A stretch of DNA of 9,508 nt, taken from Phycisphaerae bacterium. Its GTDB lineage: Bacteria; Planctomycetota; Phycisphaerae; Sedimentisphaerales; Anaerohalosphaeraceae. The notes under the pieces are model-generated. The model worked only from the letters and a program-made list of their open reading frames with translations. It was not told the origin of the DNA and did not search any database. How positions within the stretch are numbered: the stretch's first letter is position 1; each line of letters begins with the position of its first letter. The stretch spans positions 1 through 9,508 of the forward strand of contig JAIPFN010000230.1 in assembly GCA_021736615.1 (NCBI GenBank), written 5' to 3'. Shown here one piece after another: positions 1 to 4,493 of the stretch. Made by a program: the position numbers and the translations under genes.

Positions 1-46
1 CCACACGAGCCTTAAATTCCTTACCAAAATGCCGTCTTTTTGCCAT
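1..46 (-). CDS. IS3-type transposase OrfA, N-terminal fragment (runs off window)
   Basis: The minus strand opens with ATG at 44-46 and reads MAKRRHFGKEFKARV before leaving the window. This lysine/arginine-rich start with the K-E-F-K-A/V-V pattern is typical of the helix-turn-helix OrfA subunit of IS3-family transposases, which binds the element ends. A good ribosome binding site (AGGGG, 8 bases before the ATG) and a TATAAT-like -10 box at 82-87 precede it, so the 5' end of the gene looks intact. Only 15 codons are visible, so the family call rests on a short motif. Whether OrfB and the rest of the element are intact cannot be seen. The outer IS end should lie somewhere around 90-150, but I could not fix a terminal inverted repeat because the other end is outside the window. 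Confidence 0.55.
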   Translation of the reverse strand, partial: MAKRRHFGKEFKARV

Positions 47-179
47 AACTCTAACCCCTACAAGAACTTAATGATGCTTTAATTATAGCACATCATACAA
101 CCTTATACCATGGTTTGATTTCTGGGGAGTATTATAATGTAACAGTTCAGAATAAATATCTAATCCGCTCAATCATATC

Positions 180-202
180 AAAAACGACACCGTGTCGTTT
201 TT
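180..202. repeat. Perfect 11+1+11 palindrome
   Basis: AAAAACGACAC at 180-190 is matched by GTGTCGTTTTT at 192-202 around a single central C. The core at 184-198 has the same plan (ACGAMAC-N-GTKTCGT) as sites at 489-503 and, less perfectly, 354-368. The one-base centre argues for a site bound by a dimeric protein rather than for an RNA hairpin. The binding protein is unknown. Confidence 0.65.
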
Positions 203-344
203 CTGATATACGACCAACGGCAGATAGAAAGCTTTGTCATATTCGGACAAACCTAACCTTTTCACACTTGGTGATAAAAGGTTATTTGGTTATTATCCCC
301 TTTTTTGGCTCATAATGAGCCATTGTGGGCATTTCTTCTTATTT

Positions 345-376
345 GCTCCAAATACGGAACTGTTTCATTTTGGTCT
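345..376 (+). repeat. Direct repeat copy 1, with imperfect palindrome core
   Basis: The stretch from GCTCCAAATACGGAAC to TTTTGGT matches 481-510 over about 30 bases with a handful of differences and one indel. Its core at 354-368 (ACGGAACTGTTTCAT) is a weaker version of the palindrome at 489-503. Confidence 0.5.
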
Positions 377-455
377 GAGTAGCTTAGAAATCTGTTACTT
401 TATTACATAAGGCTATTTCGGTCTGACATCTAAATCGGCAAGAGTTGCTGATTTG

Positions 456-477
456 AACTGTTCTTTTTGTAACAGTT
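456..477. repeat. Inverted repeat AACTGTT/AACAGTT
   Basis: AACTGTT at 456-462 and AACAGTT at 471-477 are perfect complements around an 8-base spacer. It sits just before the second direct repeat copy. There is no T-tract that would make it a terminator. Confidence 0.4.
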
Positions 478-480
478 GAA

Positions 481-510
481 GCTCAAATACGAAACAGTTT
501 CGTTTTTGAT
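481..510 (+). repeat. Direct repeat copy 2, with perfect palindrome core
   Basis: The second copy of the repeat seen at 345-376. Its core, ACGAAAC-A-GTTTCGT at 489-503, is a perfect 7+1+7 palindrome. Compared with the 184-198 site, the differences between arms are compensated on both sides, which supports selection for symmetry. Confidence 0.55.
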
Positions 511-587
511 TCCCCTTAAGATGCTGAATGCAACTCCCCTCCAAGACAAGCAATTGGAACATAATGTACTAGCTGATTTGGATTGAT

Positions 588-622
588 GCTAAAAGAAACG
601 AATTTAGTTCGTTGCTTTTAGC
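588..622. repeat. Long stem-loop, 8+6 bp with one mismatch
   Basis: GCTAAAAG (588-595) pairs with CTTTTAGC (615-622), and AACGAA (597-602) pairs with TTCGTT (608-613), with one A/G mismatch between the two stems and a 5-base loop TTTAG. No T-run follows on either strand, so it is not a standard intrinsic terminator. It could be a fold-back of a worn mobile element or the stem of an unknown small RNA. Confidence 0.55.
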
Positions 623-720
623 CTAAATAGGTGGATGCCTATAAGACCGCTAAGTTTCTCATCATTCGTATAGTTCTGCCTGTGACCTTATTTTGTTCTC
701 TAATGCCTTTTGATGTATTT

Positions 721-747
721 ATCAAGTAAAAATTATTTCGACTTGAT
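721..747. repeat. Inverted repeat ATCAAGT/ACTTGAT
   Basis: Two perfect 7-base arms at 721-727 and 741-747 flank a 13-base AT-rich spacer. Short enough to be chance in AT-rich DNA. Confidence 0.3.
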
Positions 748-800
748 TTCCTGTTTCCGCAATATTGTAAAAATTCAGGGATGAAGAATTAATTCTAGAG

Positions 801-815
801 TTCCCATTATGGGAA
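801..815. repeat. Palindrome TTCCCAT-T-ATGGGAA
   Basis: A perfect 7+1+7 palindrome with the compact centre expected of a dimeric protein site. It lies about 70 bases beyond the end of the decayed nuclease-like fragment at 882-1121. Confidence 0.4.
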
Positions 816-881
816 GTCTAACTTGAATATCTATTAGTTCTATGCCTTTGTTTCTCATTTCAATAAGGGGCACAGGGGCAG

Positions 882-1121
882 TCAATGATAAGCACCTTCA
901 AAACGGACCCGGTGGTTTACACAGGTATCATTACTGCCCGATACCAATACTCCATCAGGAAATAGGTTTCTTGCTCTTTCCTGCACTTCGATACCTTCAT
1001 CGATACGGAGCTGGTCAGATGGGCTTGTGATAGGTTGGGTAGGCTGTAGTTGCTGGAGGAAGCCGTAGGTCCGACACCGAAGGGTCGATAGGAATAGGTT
1101 TTTAGTTATGTATTTTGGCAT
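882..1121 (-). pseudogene. Decayed N-terminal fragment resembling DUF2779/Cas4-like PD-(D/E)XK family proteins
   Basis: Reading from ATG at 1119-1121, the first 60 or so codons look like real protein: MPKYITKNLFLSTLRC near the start, then SDQLRIDEGIEVQERARNLF and PDGVLVSG. From memory, this follows the start of proteins with a DUF2779 or Cas4-like nuclease domain: a T/S-K-x-x-F-L-x-x-L-x-C opening, then E-G-x-E-V-x-x-x-A-R-x-L-F-P-x-G-V-L-V. The family members run to several hundred residues. Here the pattern breaks after SGSND; a short stretch ending RFEGAYH then hits a stop, and a shift of one base would continue as IDCPC. This suggests an internal deletion plus a frameshift. No ribosome binding site is evident before the ATG. 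In-frame sequence also extends upstream to an ATG at 1136. The family call is from motif recall only. Confidence 0.42.
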
Positions 1122-1136
1122 AATTCGATAGTCCAT

Positions 1137-1345
1137 AATATGTTTAAAGACTACAGTAATTGGGTCGATAGTTCAATAGGTGGTAGTGGGAAAAATGGTT
1201 CTCTGGAAATTATGGTGGGTGGGTGGTGATATTTTTTGTAAAAAAGTTGGGATAAGTGACTATCGATAGGAAATTCTGATGAAAAACCATCACCGTATGA
1301 AAGTGAAAACCTCCTGTCGTGATGGCAAGTGCTTTTCACTTCGAT
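1137..1345. other. Non-coding stretch with short inverted repeats and a G-rich run
   Basis: No convincing gene is seen. AAGTGAAAA (1301-1309) pairs with TTTTCACTT (1333-1341), and CCATCAC (1288-1294) pairs with GTGATGG (1319-1325); the two pairs interleave rather than nest. A G-rich run at 1214-1226 has four G-tracts separated by single T bases. TCGATAG occurs at 1085, 1125, 1165 and 1263. Confidence 0.4.
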
Positions 1346-1402
1346 AAAAATATGAGACTACCAAGCATTTAGTCTCATATTTAGGGGTAGTCTCATATTT
1401 TT
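1346..1402. repeat. Three copies of a TAGTCTCATATTT motif beside the tRNA gene
   Basis: TAGTCTCATATTT occurs at 1370-1382 and again at 1388-1400 as an 18-base tandem. A third, inverted copy lies at 1346-1362, where a 17-base arm is perfectly complementary to 1386-1402. The block ends just 4 bases before the T-tract of the tRNA terminator. Such clustered direct and inverted copies resemble protein-binding iterons, for instance integrase arm sites or excisionase sites near an attachment site, but no integrase is visible here. A hairpin-forming remnant is the alternative. Confidence 0.6.
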
Positions 1403-1405
1403 GAC

Positions 1406-1446
1406 AAAAAGAAAAACCCTCATAACTATAATAGTCATAAGGGTTT
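1406..1446 (-). terminator. Intrinsic terminator of tRNA-Val
   Basis: On the minus strand a 15-bp stem (AAACCCT at its base, 1440-1446, closing with AGGGTTT, 1414-1420) has only two G-U wobbles and a 3-base loop at 1429-1431. It is followed directly by TTCTTTTT (1406-1413). It begins 6 bases after the tRNA 3' end. The other strand has no T-tract after the stem, so it acts in one direction only. Confidence 0.85.
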
Positions 1447-1452
1447 ATCAAC

Positions 1453-1526
1453 TGGGCGATACTGGACTTGAACCAGCGACCCCCTGCGTGTCGAGCAGGT
1501 GCTCTAGCCAACTGAGCTAACCGCCC
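1453..1526 (-). tRNA. tRNA-Val (anticodon GAC)
   Basis: The 74-base minus-strand sequence folds as a full cloverleaf. The acceptor stem GGGCGGT pairs with ATCGCCC with one G-U pair, and A is the discriminator base. The D arm is GCTC/GAGC, the anticodon stem CCTGC/GCAGG, and the T arm GCTGG/CCAGT around TTCAAGT. The loop TCGACAC places GAC at 34-36, which reads GUC/GUU valine codons. CCA is not encoded: the next bases are GTT. The oddity is C at position 33, where nearly all tRNAs have U to form the U-turn; the adjacent T lies at 32 instead. The rest of the molecule shows no decay. It has its own likely promoter and terminator. Confidence 0.93.
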
Positions 1527-1533
1527 CGGTGGG

Positions 1534-1560
1534 AGTATAATATCTATATTTCCGCGTCAA
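1534..1560 (-). promoter_or_regulatory. Likely promoter of tRNA-Val
   Basis: On the minus strand TTGACG (1555-1560) and TATACT (1534-1539) are separated by 15 bases. Shifting the -35 by one base, to TTTGAC, gives 16. Both boxes are close to sigma70 consensus, though the spacer is short. Transcription would begin a few bases before the mature tRNA 5' end. Confidence 0.5.
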
Positions 1561-1596
1561 ATGCAAGTGTATAACCTGAAATTTTTATATTTATTG

Positions 1597-1648
1597 AAAA
1601 ATTTGCCGAATCGTGGCCTTAACGCCTTTAAGTCCATATAGTTAAGGC
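1597..1648 (-). terminator. Possible terminator after the sigma factor gene
   Basis: On the minus strand GCCTTAAC (1641-1648), which includes the sigma gene stop codon, is perfectly complementary to GTTAAGGC (1616-1623). The loop is 17 bases and a run AAATTTTT (1597-1604) comes 11 bases later. The long loop and delayed T-tract make it a weak candidate. Confidence 0.3.
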
Positions 1649-2544
1649 TTATGTAGGAAGCCTATTGTTGATTCCATTATTCGATTGTGAATTTCGGCGG
1701 TTTTGTCTTCTTTTGTTTGTTCCTGGAGGTCCTGGAGGTTAGCGCGGCAAAAATGACAGCCGAGTTTGTTCAAGTGAAAGTCGACATAGTCTGCCCAGGG
1801 TTTTTCGAGTGTTTCGAGCAAGTACGCGCCGATAGTGCTTCGCTTGGGGCAACTCGGCCGGGCAGACTCCCACACCTCAGTAAGCATGGACTCTATGCCT
1901 GTATCGCCGAGAGAGGACAGGTCACACTTCTGAACATACCCGCGAATCTGTTTTATGCAGCGGTGCTTAATTACGGCTATATGCTGCTGTGAGATGTCCA
2001 TAGCTTTTGCGATGTCCGTATTTGAGAGCTGAGAATAGAAGAGAAGCTCGACGATCTGCAGTTCGCGGAAGCTTAGGGACGATTTGTAATTTTTGACAAG
2101 CTCGTTAAGGGCATCGCCCAGGGCAGTCAGTTGGGCGGTGCGGTCCTCGTCACGTCCGACATATCTGCTTGCCGTAAGTTCATCAGATGGCAGGTTAGAG
2201 AAGGCGTTGGATGGGGATTGCCCGGAGTCGGATTTCGTATAGAAATCCTGTATGAGCGTAACGTGCCGGGAATGGGCACTGCGGTAGGTGTCTGCGATCT
2301 TGCGGCGGAGGATAGCGAAGAGGTAACTCTCGACGGGGGATTCCTGTCTGAACGCGGGCAACGATTTAATGAACGCAATGAAAGTGTCCTGGACGACGTC
2401 CTCGGCGTCGGCGCGCTGGGCGACCTTGGCCCTGGCGAAGGAGACTAGACGTCCCCTGAAGCGGTCTATGAGCTGAGACCACGCTCCCTGATCGCCAGAG
2501 CGGATTCTATCTATCAGATATTTGTCCGCTGCTGTCGGTTTCAT
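1642..2544 (-). CDS. ECF-type RNA polymerase sigma factor with Cys/His C-terminal extension
   Basis: A 300-residue sigma-70 family protein that would direct RNA polymerase to a special promoter set. Region 2 spans about residues 22-90 and contains the DAEDVVQDTFIAF core-binding helix, followed by YLFAILRRKIADTYR for -10 recognition. A loose linker runs to about 150. Region 4 (about 155-203) has the helix-turn-helix LSNTDIAKAMDISQQHIAVIKHR. About 100 residues follow that ordinary ECF factors (around 180-200 residues) lack, with H257, C263 and C266 (HLNKLGCHFC) resembling a zinc site of the anti-sigma type. I recall similar tails in planctomycete ECF factors. I chose ATG at 2542-2544 over the in-frame TTG at 2580: homology begins there, and a likely -10 box (2582-2587) touches the TTG. 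The Shine-Dalgarno is weak. No separate anti-sigma gene is adjacent, so the tail may do the regulating; that is inference. Confidence 0.9.
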   Translation of the reverse strand: MKPTAADKYLIDRIRSGDQGAWSQLIDRFRGRLVSFARAKVAQRADAEDVVQDTFIAFIKSLPAFRQESPVESYLFAILRRKIADTYRSAHSRHVTLIQDFYTKSDSGQSPSNAFSNLPSDELTASRYVGRDEDRTAQLTALGDALNELVKNYKSSLSFRELQIVELLFYSQLSNTDIAKAMDISQQHIAVIKHRCIKQIRGYVQKCDLSSLGDTGIESMLTEVWESARPSCPKRSTIGAYLLETLEKPWADYVDFHLNKLGCHFCRANLQDLQEQTKEDKTAEIHNRIMESTIGFLHKP

Positions 2545-2581
2545 GTTTTCATTTGTCCGGTTCTCAGCCGGGTGTACCAAA

Positions 2582-2587
2582 AGTATA
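2582..2587 (-). promoter_or_regulatory. Possible -10 box for the sigma factor gene
   Basis: TATACT on the minus strand lies 37 bases before the chosen ATG. The -35 region is not recognisable as sigma70 (TATTTC at 17-base spacing), so it may be a specialised or regulated promoter. GGTAC recurs on both sides (minus-strand CGGTACT and TTGGTAC). Confidence 0.3.
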
Positions 2588-2819
2588 CCGTTTAGTACCG
2601 CTTTGAAATACGCGGAATTTTAAATGTCTATTTTGCCTACAAAAAAGTTTATTTATTGGCTAATATGTGGGATTTTAGCCGCAAAAAAACCTGCTAAGTT
2701 ACCTAATCCACTTTATCTGTTTTCTAGTTGTCTTCAAACACAGCGGTTAGCAAATCAATTTCGTCCGGTCGTGATGTTGGCAGGATGCCGACATTACGGT
2801 ACAAATGCGGCGGTACGGA
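2588..2819. other. Intergenic region between the membrane-protein gene and the sigma gene
   Basis: About 230 bases without a credible gene; the plus-strand frame at 2624-2860 has no recognisable features. On the minus strand GGCTAA (2675-2680) pairs with TTAGCC (2658-2663) around an 11-base loop, and T6 (2641-2646) follows 11 bases later: a weak possible terminator for the signalling operon. On the plus strand GTTGGC-AGGAT-GCCGAC at 2776-2792 forms a second small hairpin with one G-U pair. Confidence 0.35.
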
Positions 2820-4349
2820 TCATATGGTTAGTAATAGTACTACTGCGATTATACCTATGACTGTCAGTATCCGCAAGACTACTGTGTAATATCCCTTTGT
2901 CGCGGCGTTTAGTATGAGGTATATCACGCAGATCACTAACGCAATTCCGATAGCCGACATTATATGATATGCCCAGGATTGCCTTGCGGCGTTATATACC
3001 CCCAGCTTGTTTTCGGCAAGACGCTGAACATTTTGGGGTAAAAGGTTAAGAAGTATGGCCTGCCTGTGAATATTCGATGCTTTGCCGCTCAAAGACTGTG
3101 CGAATTGATCCTCTACAAGCCCGTAATTCCATAAATCATCCCTTGATATCGAATAGTTTGCGACCCTGCCGTCATATTGCGGCAATGAGCGGGCAATCTG
3201 GAATACTCTTTCGGCTACTATCTGCGTTGCCCGGTTTTCAGCTTGGGCTTTTGCTGATCCAGAAGAGGCTCCCGGGTTCTGGGAATATGCTATCAGGTAG
3301 TGATTTCCAGGTCTTGCGTTGCAGTAAGAATCAAAACTTTCCAGCCAGGGCTTTTCGGTAAACTTTGCTCTAACTGGGTTAGAGTTGTGTTTGACGTGTA
3401 TATAGGCTTCGATAGTGCCTTGCGCAGAATTTGTAGAGTCGGTAATATCTAAAGAAACCCACATATCTTTACTTGTGAAGGAATCCTTGCCGGCAGGTGC
3501 AATGTAACATTTTGTATCCGGCAGAATTTCCTGAAAAACGCCTATTGCTATGTCACACCATTCTTCGGAGAATCGATCCTTATAAACAACTAAAGCAAGT
3601 TTCTCAGGCATGACCTGACCACTCAAAGCCTGTTGTCTGACCATCTGATCTAAACGGCATGCTACACCTCGCAACGCAGAAGGTATAGAATAATAATTGC
3701 TCGCGGTGAACTCCTTTTCCATTCCCGGCGACCATACGGAAGGTAGAGGTCTGTCGGCGGATATGCTGTAATTCTGGTCGGGAGATGCGTTTCGGGCCGG
3801 GGCTGCGATTTGCGTAAGGGTGTTACTGGAAGAGGTCGGCATGTGCACAAAACGAAGTAACAAAACACTCACTACAGCCAAACCGGCAAATCCAAGCGGG
3901 ATAAAGAGCAGTGCCCATTTTTTGCGGATTGCCGCAATGATAACAAGTACAACCAGAGCTACGAAAGCCATTAGAAGAATCAGTGAACTGAAAGCGAAAT
4001 TAGGCGTGACACTAGTATGCACAACATTGGATCGGCTGCGTGTTGCTTTTACGTTGCTGTCAACACTGTATTCGGCAACCTGGGCGGTTTCGTTTGAGCT
4101 ATTGCCCTGTCTGACATGCGTATCCTGTACTGCCTGGATATGTGCGGCAGTCGCCCTATCCCGAACAAGATGTTGAGACTGGCGCGAGGACACGAAATGC
4201 AAACCGACGAATACCGTAAACAGCATAACAAGGCCCAGCGGGATGAAGAGCAGTGCCCATTTTTTACTTATTATCGCGTAGATTATCAAGGCTAGAAAGC
4301 CTGCGATTAGCAGAACTAGTATTGGTAAAGCTAAAATTGCAACATTCAT
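2820..4349 (-). CDS. Uncharacterised membrane protein with duplicated transmembrane hairpin
   Basis: A 509-residue protein with about six membrane segments: 4-26, 31-53, 121-141, 146-168, 458-480 and 488-507. The first two pairs are a duplication: both hairpins turn at KKWALLFIPLG (residues 29-39 and 143-153), and the DNA there is nearly identical. Between the pairs lies a Ser/Asn/Thr-rich linker (54-118). A soluble domain of about 285 residues (170-455) follows, with C231, C265, C281 and C343. The C-terminus has the pattern FAQSLSGKASNIHRQAILLN, then a closing NAATKGYYTVVLRI; I recall this ending in other uncharacterised planctomycete membrane proteins, without a function. Start: ATG with AAGGA 9 bases before it. 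It follows the kinase on the same strand after 139 bases of repeats, so it is probably the last gene of that operon and may be a membrane partner or substrate of the kinase. No enzymatic motif is seen. Confidence 0.85.
   Translation of the reverse strand: MNVAILALPILVLLIAGFLALIIYAIISKKWALLFIPLGLVMLFTVFVGLHFVSSRQSQHLVRDRATAAHIQAVQDTHVRQGNSSNETAQVAEYSVDSNVKATRSRSNVVHTSVTPNFAFSSLILLMAFVALVVLVIIAAIRKKWALLFIPLGFAGLAVVSVLLLRFVHMPTSSSNTLTQIAAPARNASPDQNYSISADRPLPSVWSPGMEKEFTASNYYSIPSALRGVACRLDQMVRQQALSGQVMPEKLALVVYKDRFSEEWCDIAIGVFQEILPDTKCYIAPAGKDSFTSKDMWVSLDITDSTNSAQGTIEAYIHVKHNSNPVRAKFTEKPWLESFDSYCNARPGNHYLIAYSQNPGASSGSAKAQAENRATQIVAERVFQIARSLPQYDGRVANYSISRDDLWNYGLVEDQFAQSLSGKASNIHRQAILLNLLPQNVQRLAENKLGVYNAARQSWAYHIMSAIGIALVICVIYLILNAATKGYYTVVLRILTVIGIIAVVLLLTI
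3892..3923 (-). repeat. Internal gene duplication, copy 2
   Basis: This 32-base stretch matches 4234-4265 at 30 of 32 positions and lies 342 bases (114 codons) from it, in the same reading frame. It encodes the KKWALLFIPLG turn of the second hairpin. Confidence 0.85.
4234..4265 (-). repeat. Internal gene duplication, copy 1
   Basis: Partner of 3892-3923. Only two bases differ (at 4236 and 4245), both at third codon positions. The surrounding hairpin residues have diverged much more, so either this turn is under strong constraint or it was recently converted. Confidence 0.85.
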
Positions 4350-4373
4350 TATTTATTGTCCTTATATCAAATA

Positions 4374-4399
4374 CAGCGTGTGCTGAAACACAACCTACG
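4374..4399 (-). repeat. Palindromic intergenic repeat, copy B
   Basis: On the minus strand it begins CGTAGG and ends CGCTG, with inner arms TGTG and CACA. The ends match the repeat at 4469-4493, while the inner arms differ but remain complementary. It lies 25 bases before the start codon of the downstream membrane-protein gene, so as RNA it could form a hairpin in that leader. Confidence 0.6.
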
Positions 4400-4420
4400 A
4401 TTTATATTGTTTTGGGCGTT

Positions 4421-4464
4421 TATTGAATATCCAATAACGAACAAGGAACACCCAATAGCCAAGT
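4421..4464. repeat. Dispersed-type intergenic repeat with CCAATA units
   Basis: The stretch reads as two related half-units: ATCCAATAACGAACAAGGAA, then CACCCAATAGCCAAGT. I recall very similar text as a dispersed intergenic repeat in planctomycete and other environmental bacterial genomes. It codes for nothing. Number of copies in this genome cannot be judged from the window. Confidence 0.5.
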
Positions 4465-4468
4465 CTAA

Positions 4469-4493
4469 CAGCGTGGGCATGGCCCACCCTACG
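4469..4493 (-). repeat. Palindromic intergenic repeat, copy A, overlapping the kinase stop codon
   Basis: On the minus strand it starts CGTAGG, has inner arms TGGGC and GCCCA around CAT, and ends CGCTG. The kinase stop codon (TAG, 4489-4491) lies inside its first six bases, so the repeat supplies the end of that gene. Sequences of the type GTAGGGTGGGC are, from memory, common dispersed repeats. Confidence 0.65.

Larger units (their letters stand above)
47..880. other. AT-rich stretch without a credible gene
   Basis: About 830 bases hold no open frame with protein-like character; the longest (115-315, TTG start) resembles nothing I know and is crossed by a palindrome. The DNA is visibly richer in A and T than the signalling genes to the right. 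It contains many inverted repeats, listed separately: 180-202, 354-368, 456-477, 489-503, 588-622, 721-747 and 801-815. TGTAACAGTT occurs twice (139-148 and 469-478). The stretch looks like worn mobile-element or island DNA rather than a normal promoter region. Confidence 0.6.

Noticed and set aside
115..315. Plus-strand open frame of 66 codons
   Set aside because: TTG start, no ribosome binding site, no recognisable motif, and a perfect palindrome runs through it.
345..510. Possible CRISPR repeats
   Set aside because: Only two imperfect copies, about 135 bases apart, without regular spacers or any adjacent cas gene.
842..1030. Plus-strand open frame of 62 codons
   Set aside because: It is antisense to the nuclease-like relic, whose protein pattern is much clearer.
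1290..1511. Minus-strand open frame of 73 codons
   Set aside because: It runs through the tRNA-Val gene and its terminator and repeats; no protein-like features.
2131..2448. Plus-strand open frame of 105 codons
   Set aside because: Antisense to regions 2 and linker of the sigma factor, which has clear family motifs.
3820..4176. Plus-strand open frame of 118 codons
   Set aside because: Antisense to the membrane-protein gene, with no motif or ribosome binding site; a shadow frame.
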